Positions 21,321 to 29,936 of a stretch of DNA of 35,963 nt are shown here, piece by piece. Source of the DNA: Chloroflexota bacterium (GTDB lineage Bacteria > Chloroflexota > Limnocylindria > Limnocylindrales > CSP1-4); assembly GCA_003152165.1 (NCBI GenBank), contig PLZO01000077.1, forward strand, positions 1 to 35,963. The letters run 5' to 3'. How positions within the stretch are numbered: the stretch's first letter is position 1; the number at the start of each line of letters is the position of its first letter. The position numbers were made by a program, and so were the translations under genes. Under the pieces are notes generated by a model that had not been told where the DNA came from, made no database searches, and worked only from the letters and a program-made list of their open reading frames with translations.

Positions 21321-22603
21321 AGAAGGTCGTCCTCGCCTACTCGGGAGGGCTCGACACCTCGGTCGCGGTCGCCTGGCTGCGCGAGCAGTTCGGGGTCGAT
21401 GTCGTGACCCTCACCGTGGACGTGGGCGGTGGCTCGCTCCGACCGGGTGTCGAGGCGCGGGCGATGAGCGCCGGCGCCTCTCGAGCCTACGTTGTCGATG
21501 CCCGGGAGCGCTTCCTGACCGACTTCGTCTGGCCGCATCTCCAGGCCAATGCGCTGTACCAGGGTGTCTACCCGCTGGCCACCGCGCTTGCCCGGCCGCT
21601 GATCGCCCAACTCCTGTGCGAGGTCGCCGCGCGGGAGGATGCCGATGCGGTTGCCCACGGTTGCACCGGGAAGGGGAACGACCAGGTCCGCTTCGATGTC
21701 GCCGTGCATGCCCTGAATCCAAGCCTCGAAGTCGTTGCCCCGATGCGGGTCGGGATGGGCCTGTCGCGCGACCAGGAGATCGACTACGCGAATGAGCGTG
21801 GCATCGAGATCCCGATCACGAAGTCGTCGCCCTACTCGATCGACGCAAACCTGTGGGGCCGTTCGATCGAAACCGGTGTCCTGGAGGACCCCTGGGTCAG
21901 TCCGCCGGCCGATGTCTACGAGTGGACGGTGGCCCCGGGGTCCGCCCCCGACCCGGTCGAGATCACGCTGACGTTCGAGGGTGGCGTGCCCGTCGCACTC
22001 GATGGGGATCGACTGCCGCCGCTCGAGCTCGTCGAGCGAGTCCACACCCTGGCCGGAGCCCACGGCGTCGGCCGGATCGACCACGTCGAGGACCGCCTCG
22101 TGGGGATCAAGAGCCGAGAGATTTACGAGGCACCCGTCGCCACCGTCATCCATGCCGCGCACCGCGCAGTCGAGGGCCTGGCCCTTTCGAAGGACACCCT
22201 CCGATTCAACCGGCTGGTGGCCGACGAACTGGCCCGGCTGACCTATGACGGGCTGTGGTTCAGTGCCCTCCATCGCGACCTGCGCGGCTACGTCGCCTCG
22301 TCCCAGCGGGTTGTGAGCGGCGATGCACGGATCCGGCTGGATCACGGCAACGCCGTCCTCGTTGGCCGCCAGTCACCACTCTCGCTCTACGATCGAAGCC
22401 TCGCCACGTACGAGGCCGACGACGCTTTCGACCATGCCAGCGCGGTCGGCTTCATCGAGATCTTCGGGCTGCCGCTACGGGTTGAAGCGGCCCGTCACGG
22501 TGCGGTTGGCAAGTTCCATGGTGCGGCATGGTCCTGGACCGAGCCGCTCCTCGACGTCCTGCCGACGACCGTCGCCAACCCGGCCGGCAGCGCGGCCGGG
22601 TAA
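21317..22603 (+). CDS. argG: Argininosuccinate synthase
   Basis: Joins citrulline and aspartate with ATP to give argininosuccinate. The 428-residue protein starts MKKVVLAYSGGLDTSVAVAWL, the PP-loop ATP site. It continues with HGCTGKGNDQVRFDVAVHALNP, the ITKSSPYSIDANLWGRSIETG region, and EGGVPVALDG, all typical of ArgG. The conserved part ends near IFGLPLRVEAA; about 35 further residues, Pro/Ala/Gly-rich at the end, form an unusual C-terminal tail. ATG 21317 overlaps the argR stop (ATGA). The last 109 bases overlap the 3' end of gltB on the opposite strand. Ornithine carbamoyltransferase (argF) and argD are not nearby. Confidence 0.95.
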   Translation: MKKVVLAYSGGLDTSVAVAWLREQFGVDVVTLTVDVGGGSLRPGVEARAMSAGASRAYVVDARERFLTDFVWPHLQANALYQGVYPLATALARPLIAQLLCEVAAREDADAVAHGCTGKGNDQVRFDVAVHALNPSLEVVAPMRVGMGLSRDQEIDYANERGIEIPITKSSPYSIDANLWGRSIETGVLEDPWVSPPADVYEWTVAPGSAPDPVEITLTFEGGVPVALDGDRLPPLELVERVHTLAGAHGVGRIDHVEDRLVGIKSREIYEAPVATVIHAAHRAVEGLALSKDTLRFNRLVADELARLTYDGLWFSALHRDLRGYVASSQRVVSGDARIRLDHGNAVLVGRQSPLSLYDRSLATYEADDAFDHASAVGFIEIFGLPLRVEAARHGAVGKFHGAAWSWTEPLLDVLPTTVANPAGSAAG

Positions 22604-25600
22604 TCGGGCGCAGGCCGGACGCCGGCCGGCGTTGCGGGCTCGACGGGCTCGACGACCAGGAACGAGCCAAGTACCCGGGCCCAATCGAGGAGAAGGTGCT
22701 GCGCAAGCAGGCTGCCCACCTCGGCGTGATCGGCCACGAGTTGGCGCAACTCCAGGACTGCCGCGGCGCCCTCGTCGTGAGCGTCCTGGAGCTCGCCCGC
22801 GGAACGCGCTTCAACGCTGCCCCGGTTGATCCGGGTCCGCGCCAGTCCGTCCTCGTCGTATAGCCATAGGCGGCCGCCGGTCATCCCGGCTCCGGCATTC
22901 CGGCCAATTGGGCCGAGCACGACGATCGTGCCGGCGGTCATGTATTCGGCACCGTGGGCGCCCATTCCCTCGAGCACCGCGGTCGCCCCCGAGTTCCGGA
23001 CACCGAAGCGCATGCCCGCCCGGCCGACAAGATGAAGCCGCCCGCCCGTTGCGCCGTACAGGCAGGTGTTGCCCGCGATCGCGTTGCCGGGAACGTCCGC
23101 TTCGTCGCTAGGCGGCCGGACGATCACCGTCCCGCCCGACAGTCCCTTGCCCACGTAGTCATTGGCCACTCCGGTCAGCTCGACCCGAACACCCCGACTG
23201 AGGAAGGCGCCGAGGCTCTGGCCGGCGGCTCCGGCCAGTCGAAGATGGACCGCGACCGGATGGCGCTCGCCCTTGTCGCGTGCCCGCTCTAGAACGCCGC
23301 TGATCGCTGCGCCGAGGGCACGCTCGGCCGTCGTCACCGTCGCCGACAGGTCGACGATCCGGCCCGTCTGTGACCCGCCAAGGCTGGTGACGAGGGTCGC
23401 CTCAAGCTCGGACGCCGGAGTCAGCGTGCGCGGGACGGGACGCCGCCTGGCCGCCGGGTCACGACGCTCGAGCGGCACGCTCCAGGCGGGGCCGCCAGCC
23501 AGACGCTCGAGGTCGAGCGGTGCACGCTCCAGCAGGCCCAGCCGGTCTACCCGGCCGATCGCCTCGTCGAGGCTGGTGAATCCGGCCGCTGCGAGCTCGG
23601 AGCGGACGTCCTCGGCGATCGCGCTGAAGAACGCGACCACCTGCTCCGGTGTTCCGGTGAACTTGGCCCGGAGGTCCTCGCGCTGGGTGGCGATTCCGGT
23701 CGGACAGGTATCGAGGTGACACTGCCGGGCCATGTCGCAGCCGATCGCCACGAGCGCCGAGGTCCCAAAGCCATATTCCTCGGCGCCGAGGAAGGCCGCG
23801 ATCAGCACGTCCCGTCCGGTCTGCAGGCCGCCATCCGTGCGCAGAACCACCCGATCCCGGAGGCGCTGCCGAACGAGGACCTGGTGGGTCTCGGCCAGAC
23901 CGAGCTCCCAGGGCAGACCGACCGACTTGATCGATGAAAGCGGGCTGGCACCCGTCCCGCCGGCGTGGCCGGCGATCAGGATGTAATCGGCGTGGGACTT
24001 GGCGACACCGGCGGCGATCGTCCCCACGCCACTGCCGGCAACCAGCTTGACCCCGATCCGGGCAGCCGGATTGATCGCCCGGAGGTCGGCGATCAGCTGG
24101 GCAAGATCCTCGATCGAATAGATATCGTGGTGTGGCGGCGGGCTGATCATCGTGGCCCCCGGCCGTCCCCGACGGAGCGCAGCAATGAACGCCGTTGCCT
24201 TGACACCGGGTAGCTGGCCGCCTTCACCGGGCTTCGAGCCCTGGGCGATCTTGATCTCGAGCTGCTCGGCCCGGGCGAGGTAGCGCGCGGTCACGCCGAA
24301 GCGGGCCGAGGCGACCTGCTTGATCGCCGACTCGGCCAGCTCGCCGTTCTCATCGGGTTGATACCAGGCCTCGTCCTCCCCACCTTCGCCCGTGTTCGAC
24401 GCCGCACCGAGCCGGCGCATCCCGATCGCGATCGTCCGATGGGCTTCAGGCGAGAGCGCGCCCAGGCTCATCGCCGATGACACGAACCGGGCGGTGATCG
24501 CGGACACCGGCTCGACCATCCCTAGGTCGACCGGCGCGTCCCCGGGCCGGACGACGAGCAGGTCACGGACGCGGGCTGGCTCGCTCCGATCGAGCACGGC
24601 GCGATAGGCCGGCAGGCGTGCGGCGGCCGTCTCGCCTCCGGCTGCCGCCAGGGCCTGGATCGCCCTCACGGTGACCGGCGCAAACGCATGCAGCTCGCCC
24701 TCGGACCGGAACCGGGCAAAACCCGGGTCGGGCAGCGCCGGCGCGCGCTCCGGCGCGTAAGCGGCGGCGTGCCGGGTCAGGAGGTCGTCCGCGAGTCGTT
24801 CAAACCCCGCCGCACCTGGGATCGCCGGCGCCGCCGGGAAGCAACGCTGGGCGACCTCGGCGGACAGCCCCAGGACCTCGAACAAGTGGCCGCCCCGATA
24901 CGCCGCCAGGGTGCTGATCCCATTTCGGGCCAGGACCTTGCGCAACCCGTTATCGAGCGCGCCGATCAGGTGGGACTCGGCCGCTCCCGGCTCGAGCGTC
25001 TCGTGACCCCGCCCACCCGCCTGTTCCCGAGCGACCGCCAGTGCCTCGCGCGGGTGAACGGCAGAAGCGCCGACGGCCACGAGCATCGCCACGGCATGGA
25101 TGTCGAAGGCATCGCCGGCGTCGGCCAGCAGGTCGGTCCGGTCGCGCCTGCCGGCGGCGGTCAGGGCGGCATTCAGGGCACCCATCGCCAGCAGGCTGGG
25201 GATCCCGACCCTGGTGGGGCCGACCGCCCCGTCGCTGACCACGATCAGATCCGCGCCACCACGAACGGCCCGCATGCCATCAACCACGAGACGGTTGATC
25301 GCGCGCCGGAGCCCCGCCACGCCGGCCTTCGCCGGCCAGGTCGCGTCCAGCGTCACGACGCGCCAGTCCAGGTCGGCCCGGTCGACGATCGCCCGCCGCA
25401 TCGACCCGCCAATCACCGGTGAGTCGATCAGGATCGTCGGCTGAGTGCCAGCCCCGGACGTGTCGAGCAGAGGCGGGCGGGGACCGAGCGGGATCGCCAG
25501 GGACATCACGAGTCGCTCGCGCTCGGGATCGATCGGTGGGTTGGTCACCTGGGCGAACGCCTGGCGGAGATAGGCTGCGACGGTCCGGGCGCGGCGGCCG

Positions 25601-27150
25601 AGGATTGCCGGCGGCGTGTCGTCGCCCATGCTCCAGATCGGCTCGCGGCCGGTGGTGGCCATCGCTGCGACGGTCAGACGAAGCTGCTCGGCATCCAGCC
25701 CGAGGGCCATCCGCCGACGGCGGTCCTGGTCGGGATCGTTGGCGGGGCTGGCCGACGCCCTGCCTGGCCGCATTCCGGCGAACGGATCGGGCCCGGGATT
25801 CAGCGCGAGTGAGGCAATTGCACGGGCCTTGGCCGCCGGATCTTGGAGAAGTTGCCCGGCCGCCGGATCCACGACGAGGACCTCGCCTGGTCCAAGCCTG
25901 CCGCGGCGGATCACCTCGCCGGGCTGCGACGGCAGCAACCCGGCCTCCGACGCGAGGATCACCAGGCCATCGCGACGAACCTCCCAGGCGGCCGGGCGGA
26001 GGCCGTTCCGATCGAGAAGCGCTCCTACCTGGCGACCATCGCTGAACACGAGGGTCGCGGGGCCATCCCAGGGCTCCAGCCGGGCCGCCATCGTGCGCTG
26101 CCAGGTCTCGAGGCCGGCAACCGGCACGTCGCGCAGGGCGACCGCCTCGGGCACGAGGGCGATGAGCGCGGCCGACAGCGACCACCCCGCCAAGACCAGC
26201 AGTTCGAGCGCCTCATCGAGCGAGGCCGAGTCGGAGCCATCCGGGTCGAGGATCGGTTGACCTGCGCCAGCCGCCCGGGCGAGCCGTGTGCCGAGCGATC
26301 CACCGCCCAGCCGAGCCGATCGACCGGCCATCGCCTGGCGATTGCCCCGGATGGTGTTGATCTCGCCGTTGTGGGCGAGATAGCGGAACGGCTGGGCCAG
26401 GCGCCAGGACGGCCGGGTGTTGGTGGAGAAGCGCTGGTGGAACGTGGCGTGGTCGACCGCCAGTCCGGCCACGGTCAGATCCGGGTAGAAGCGGCCAAGG
26501 TCAACGCCGCGAACGAGGCCTTTGTACACGATTGTCCGGCTCGACAATGACGGTAGGTGGAGCGACTCGAGCGCGGACGTCGCAGCCGCCGAGCGCTCGA
26601 TCGCCCGCCGGGCGAGGAACAGCCGCCGCTCGAACTCGTCCGGCTTGGTGGCGCCGGATCGGGCAACAACGACCTGGCGGATGGTCGGCAGCGAAGCTGC
26701 CGCCTGGTCGCCCAGGCCGCCCGGATCGACCGGCACCGTGCGCCAGCCGAGGACGGTCAGGTGCTCCGCCCCGATGGCCCGCTCAACCAGGCCGATGGCC
26801 GATCCCCGCGCAGCTGCGGAGGCCGGCAGGAAGACGGTCCCGACGGCCAGCTGAGCGGCCGGCCGGTCGGCCCCATTGATCCCCCCGGTCACTCGCCGCA
26901 GGAAGCCCGCGGAGAGGGGCATCGCCAGCCCCGAACCGTCGCTCGTTCGGGCGTCGGCCGCGGTGGCTCCGCGATGGGCCATCGCGCCGAGCGCCTCGAG
27001 TGCGAGGCCCACGACCCGCTCGCTCGGGCCCGACCGGCTCTCAGCGACGAAACCGACCCCGCAGGCATCGTGCTCGAAACGCGCGTCGTACAGTGGCGCC
27101 TCGGGGATGACCTCATCCCGATACTGGTCAATGCGGCCTGGGTCGTCCAT
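22495..27150 (-). CDS. gltB: Glutamate synthase large subunit
   Basis: Makes glutamate from glutamine and 2-oxoglutarate. The 1551-residue protein has an N-terminal class-II glutaminase whose nucleophile is expected to be Cys30 (FEHDACGVGF) after removal of a 29-residue propeptide. Also present are FHQRFSTNTRPSW and RYLAHNGEINTIRGN, a central domain, the FMN-binding synthase barrel with GGEDEAWYQPDENGE and KPGEGGQLPGVK, the 3Fe-4S cysteines in GCDMARQCHLDTCPTGIATQ (about residues 1137-1150), and the C-terminal GXGXG beta-helix with YVGKGLSGGTVIV. The C-terminus carries a ~45-residue Pro/Ala-rich tail that runs 109 bases into the end of argG. No small subunit (gltD) is adjacent. ATG 27150 has GAGG about 10 bases upstream. 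Confidence 0.96.
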   Translation of the reverse strand: MDDPGRIDQYRDEVIPEAPLYDARFEHDACGVGFVAESRSGPSERVVGLALEALGAMAHRGATAADARTSDGSGLAMPLSAGFLRRVTGGINGADRPAAQLAVGTVFLPASAAARGSAIGLVERAIGAEHLTVLGWRTVPVDPGGLGDQAAASLPTIRQVVVARSGATKPDEFERRLFLARRAIERSAAATSALESLHLPSLSSRTIVYKGLVRGVDLGRFYPDLTVAGLAVDHATFHQRFSTNTRPSWRLAQPFRYLAHNGEINTIRGNRQAMAGRSARLGGGSLGTRLARAAGAGQPILDPDGSDSASLDEALELLVLAGWSLSAALIALVPEAVALRDVPVAGLETWQRTMAARLEPWDGPATLVFSDGRQVGALLDRNGLRPAAWEVRRDGLVILASEAGLLPSQPGEVIRRGRLGPGEVLVVDPAAGQLLQDPAAKARAIASLALNPGPDPFAGMRPGRASASPANDPDQDRRRRMALGLDAEQLRLTVAAMATTGREPIWSMGDDTPPAILGRRARTVAAYLRQAFAQVTNPPIDPERERLVMSLAIPLGPRPPLLDTSGAGTQPTILIDSPVIGGSMRRAIVDRADLDWRVVTLDATWPAKAGVAGLRRAINRLVVDGMRAVRGGADLIVVSDGAVGPTRVGIPSLLAMGALNAALTAAGRRDRTDLLADAGDAFDIHAVAMLVAVGASAVHPREALAVAREQAGGRGHETLEPGAAESHLIGALDNGLRKVLARNGISTLAAYRGGHLFEVLGLSAEVAQRCFPAAPAIPGAAGFERLADDLLTRHAAAYAPERAPALPDPGFARFRSEGELHAFAPVTVRAIQALAAAGGETAAARLPAYRAVLDRSEPARVRDLLVVRPGDAPVDLGMVEPVSAITARFVSSAMSLGALSPEAHRTIAIGMRRLGAASNTGEGGEDEAWYQPDENGELAESAIKQVASARFGVTARYLARAEQLEIKIAQGSKPGEGGQLPGVKATAFIAALRRGRPGATMISPPPHHDIYSIEDLAQLIADLRAINPAARIGVKLVAGSGVGTIAAGVAKSHADYILIAGHAGGTGASPLSSIKSVGLPWELGLAETHQVLVRQRLRDRVVLRTDGGLQTGRDVLIAAFLGAEEYGFGTSALVAIGCDMARQCHLDTCPTGIATQREDLRAKFTGTPEQVVAFFSAIAEDVRSELAAAGFTSLDEAIGRVDRLGLLERAPLDLERLAGGPAWSVPLERRDPAARRRPVPRTLTPASELEATLVTSLGGSQTGRIVDLSATVTTAERALGAAISGVLERARDKGERHPVAVHLRLAGAAGQSLGAFLSRGVRVELTGVANDYVGKGLSGGTVIVRPPSDEADVPGNAIAGNTCLYGATGGRLHLVGRAGMRFGVRNSGATAVLEGMGAHGAEYMTAGTIVVLGPIGRNAGAGMTGGRLWLYDEDGLARTRINRGSVEARSAGELQDAHDEGAAAVLELRQLVADHAEVGSLLAQHLLLDWARVLGSFLVVEPVEPATPAGVRPAPDYPAALPAGLATVVGRTSRSGSVQDHAAPWNLPTAP

Positions 27151-27197
27151 TCGGGCGGTCCTCGGAGCTCACGGCGGCTGGGATACGACCGTAGGCA

Positions 27198-27203
27198 ATT
27201 ATC
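27198..27203 (-). promoter_or_regulatory. Possible -10 element of gltB
   Basis: GATAAT on the minus strand, one mismatch from TATAAT. It would give a leader of about 40 bases with a GAGG before ATG 27150. No good -35 is seen. Confidence 0.35.
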
Positions 27204-27346
27204 AGGTGGGGTTCGGTATCGCCCATGGTGCTGTTGGACAACGGGCTGGTCGCGCGAAGGTTGCGAGATGGGACGGTCACCGGCCCGTCACCGGGCGGCA
27301 ACCAAACCGCGACCGGGACGCCCCCGGCAATCGAATTCGGGGCCGC

Positions 27347-27352
27347 TACCGT
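27347..27352 (+). promoter_or_regulatory. Probable leaderless -10 element of the orphan regulator
   Basis: TACCGT, then 7 bases, then ATG 27360. It supports choosing this start over an in-frame upstream GTG at 27225, whose extra 45 residues are not protein-like. Confidence 0.45.
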
Positions 27353-27359
27353 CGGAGTC

Positions 27360-28085
27360 ATGCCCGACAGCCCCTGGCTGCCGCCCGCCCGCCTCCGGGC
27401 GCTCGTGGCCGCCCCCGATCCTGCCGACGTCGGCTCGATCGCCAGCGCCCTCGGGGCCGCCGGCCACGAGATCGTCACGGCCTACCGCATCGAGACCGCC
27501 CTGGCTCGACTCGTCGACGAGACGCCCGACTACGTGGTCGTGAGCTTCGGCGCGATCGATCCGGACCTGATCACCTTCGTCGCGCGGCTCCATGCCCGGA
27601 GCGATGCCCCGATCCTGGTCGTTGCCGACACCCGCGACGAGGAGTGTGTCGTGGCCGCACTAGACGCAGGCGCCGCCGATGTGGTCCCCCTGCCCGTCCG
27701 CCAGCTGGAGCTCGTCGCCCGGGTCAATGCCGCCCTCCGCCGGAGGCCGCCTTCGACGACCGGGATCGAGGCCAACCTCGACGGTCTCACAGTCGACGGC
27801 GGCCGGCACGAGGCGACCGTCGCGGGCCGGCGGCTGGCCCTCACCCCGACCGAATTCGAGCTGCTGGCCGTGATCGCCGCCAGGCGCGGCGAGATCGTCG
27901 ATCACTGGAAGCTCCTGCGGGCCGGCTGGGCGGACCACCGTGACGTCGACCTCGAGACGCTCCGGACGCATCTCAATCACCTGAACCAGAAGCTCGTCGC
28001 CGAGGGCCACCCGGGCCTGCGCAATGTGCGCGGGCGCGGCTACGGCCTGCGGATCGCCGCCGGTGAGATGGGCGACCGGGGCTAG
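27360..28085 (+). CDS. OmpR-type winged-helix regulator with degenerate receiver
   Basis: A 241-residue DNA-binding regulator. Residues 11-128 fold like a response-regulator receiver (LRALVAAPDPADVGSIASAL, APILVVADTRDEECVVAALDAGAADVV). However, the phospho-acceptor aspartate position is Ser62 (DYVVVSFG instead of DxVxxD) and the conserved lysine position is Leu111 (VVPLPV instead of LxKPF). Phosphorylation is therefore unlikely. The C-terminal winged helix is normal: GRRLALTPTEFELLAVIAARRGEIV, VDLETLRTHLNHLNQKL and VRGRGYGLRI. No histidine kinase is nearby. It diverges from gltB across 209 bp and precedes the permease by 147 bp, so both are candidate targets. The signal is unknown. Confidence 0.85.
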   Translation: MPDSPWLPPARLRALVAAPDPADVGSIASALGAAGHEIVTAYRIETALARLVDETPDYVVVSFGAIDPDLITFVARLHARSDAPILVVADTRDEECVVAALDAGAADVVPLPVRQLELVARVNAALRRRPPSTTGIEANLDGLTVDGGRHEATVAGRRLALTPTEFELLAVIAARRGEIVDHWKLLRAGWADHRDVDLETLRTHLNHLNQKLVAEGHPGLRNVRGRGYGLRIAAGEMGDRG

Positions 28086-28220
28086 CCAAGGTCTCGAAAC
28101 CGCAACCGACCGGCAACCGACCCGAGGATCGGCCTCCGCGTCCCCCCCGTGGCGTGGGTCAGCGGCCTTCGCCAGGATTTCGGTCACGACTGCCAGCCGA
28201 CCGTCGTAGACCACCCATTC

Positions 28221-28228
28221 GAGGAGGG
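28221..28228 (+). promoter_or_regulatory. Strong ribosome-binding site of the APC permease
   Basis: GAGGAGGG, 4 bases before ATG 28233. It decides the start against an in-frame upstream GTG at 28149. It is one of the strongest Shine-Dalgarno sequences in the window. Confidence 0.7.
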
Positions 28229-28232
28229 ATTG

Positions 28233-29777
28233 ATGACCGCACCGGCCGCCGGAGAGATGAAGAAGACCCTGTCGCTGACCGGCCTGACGATCAACGCCAT
28301 GGCGCTGATCGCCCCGGGCGCCTTCTTGTGGACGACGTTCCAGGCCCAGGTGGTCCAGCAGAACGCGGGCGGAACGACGGCCCATGACATGGTCACTGGG
28401 CTGATGTTCGTGCTCATCCTGGCGTTCCTGACCGCGTACTCGTACGCGGAGTTGGCCAACCTCTATCCCGAAGCTGGGGCCGGATCGTCGTACTACTTCG
28501 CCGAGGCCGCGTTCCTCGACAAGGAGCGCCCGGAGCATTACCGGTTCGCTCGCCTGGTGAAGTTCATCGTTGGCTGGGTCTCCCACCTCTACTACTGGAT
28601 CTACCCGGGGATCATGGTCGCCTTCACAGGGACCCTCCTCGTGTACATCCTGGGACTCTTCGGCGTCGCCTTGAGCACGCCTCTTGAGATCGGTGCCGTC
28701 GTCGTCTTTTCGGCGGTCAGCGGCTACATCGCGTTCCGGGGGATCTCCGGCTCAACGTTGACCGCGATCATCATCAACGTCATCCAGCTGACGGCGCTGG
28801 CCCTGTTCTCGGCCCTGGCCATCATCTTCCGGCTGACCCATCCGCAGCTCCAGTACGAGCACCCCAACATCCTGTCGGTGGTGCTACCGCACAACATCAC
28901 GAACGTCCTGTTCCAGGGCACGATCGCGATCCTCCTTCTGGTCGGCTTCGAGTCCGTCACGGCCCTCGGTGCCGAGGCGATCAATCCCAAGCGGGACGTC
29001 CGTCGCGCGGTCCTGCTGTCGCTGGCGATCCAGGGTCTGTTCGCCTACCTCATCGAGTACGTAGCGACGAACTTCTTCGTGAACAGCAGCGTCACGGCCC
29101 AGGTCACCAGCAGCGGCACCACGACGACGGTGAATGGTTACGCCGCGGCAGCTGCCTCAGGGGCCCCGATCGGCGACATGATCAAGTTCATCGGCGACAC
29201 GATGCTGGGCGGCACCGGCACGATCCTGGCCTTGATCCTCGCCGCAACCGTGCTGATCGCCCTGATCGGGACGACGCTCGCCTGCCTCAACACGGGCGTC
29301 CGGATCACCTACGTCATGGGGCGCGATAGGGAGATGCCCAGCCTGCTGGGGCTGCTCCACGGGAAGTACGCCGCCCCGCATTACGGGGTGCTGGCCCTCG
29401 CCGTGATCTCGGCCGTCTTCGGGGCGTATGGCGTCCTCAGCGCGGACAACCTCCTCCAGATCACCCTGGCGTCGAATACCGGGACCTTCATCGTCTATGG
29501 CCTCACCAACGCGGTCGTGCTCGTTGCTTTCGCCGGCAAGAGCGGCCGGAGCGTCATCAAGCACGTCCTCATCCCCGTCATCGGGTTGCTGGCTAACATT
29601 GCCATGCTCGGGGCGGTGACCTTCGAGAGTGTCTCGGCGGGTGGTTCAACCCAGACCGACACGCTCATTGCACTTGCCTTCGTCGTCGGCTGGATCATCG
29701 TTGGCGCGGTCTGGCTCGTGGTCAACTCGACCAGGCAGAAACGGCCGCTGCTCACCCAGGCCCGCGCGGGCACCTAG
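28233..29777 (+). CDS. APC-family amino acid permease
   Basis: A 514-residue membrane transporter of the amino acid-polyamine-organocation superfamily. About twelve hydrophobic helices are visible. The first carries the characteristic unwound motif LTINAMALIAPGAFLWTTF (residues ~18-36), followed by FLTAYSYAELANLYPEAGAGSSYYF. A central helix has LLLVGFESVTALGAEAINPKRD. Between helices 7 and 8 a Thr/Ser-rich outside loop (SSVTAQVTSSGTTTTVNGY) is longer than usual. The likely role is uptake of an amino acid or amine by proton-coupled symport; the substrate cannot be read from sequence. The surrounding gltB, glnA and arg genes make a nitrogen compound likely. A strong GC hairpin follows the gene. 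Confidence 0.9.
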   Translation: MTAPAAGEMKKTLSLTGLTINAMALIAPGAFLWTTFQAQVVQQNAGGTTAHDMVTGLMFVLILAFLTAYSYAELANLYPEAGAGSSYYFAEAAFLDKERPEHYRFARLVKFIVGWVSHLYYWIYPGIMVAFTGTLLVYILGLFGVALSTPLEIGAVVVFSAVSGYIAFRGISGSTLTAIIINVIQLTALALFSALAIIFRLTHPQLQYEHPNILSVVLPHNITNVLFQGTIAILLLVGFESVTALGAEAINPKRDVRRAVLLSLAIQGLFAYLIEYVATNFFVNSSVTAQVTSSGTTTTVNGYAAAAASGAPIGDMIKFIGDTMLGGTGTILALILAATVLIALIGTTLACLNTGVRITYVMGRDREMPSLLGLLHGKYAAPHYGVLALAVISAVFGAYGVLSADNLLQITLASNTGTFIVYGLTNAVVLVAFAGKSGRSVIKHVLIPVIGLLANIAMLGAVTFESVSAGGSTQTDTLIALAFVVGWIIVGAVWLVVNSTRQKRPLLTQARAGT

Positions 29778-29795
29778 CCCGGCGCTCCAAGACTT

Positions 29796-29828
29796 CCGCG
29801 CGGTCCGTCCATCGGGCGGACCGCGCGG
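29796..29828. terminator. Strong GC hairpin after the permease gene
   Basis: A 15-bp stem, CCGCGCGGTCCGTCC (29796-29810) with GGGCGGACCGCGCGG (29814-29828), one wobble pair and a 3-base loop. It starts 18 bases after the permease stop. There is no T-tract, so it may be a GC-type terminator or a 3'-end stabiliser. Confidence 0.55.
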
Positions 29829-29881
29829 CCTGCCCTCCAGCCCGGCGTCGATCGGGCCAGTCTCACAAGCGGAGCGGCCGC

Positions 29882-29887
29882 TACGCT
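29882..29887 (+). promoter_or_regulatory. Possible -10 element of the phosphatase-kinase pair
   Basis: TACGCT in the 159-bp gap after the permease hairpin, about 50 bases before ATG 29937. This is a weak call based on the TANNNT pattern only. Confidence 0.25.
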
Positions 29888-29936
29888 GACGATCGAGAAC
29901 AGCCTCCCCGAACTGCCGGGCGCCGGCCAGGCCAGC

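Noticed and set aside
21008-22345. Open frame of 445 codons antisense to argR and argG
   Set aside because: Shadow of the conserved arginine genes; composition is that of a GC-rich antisense frame.
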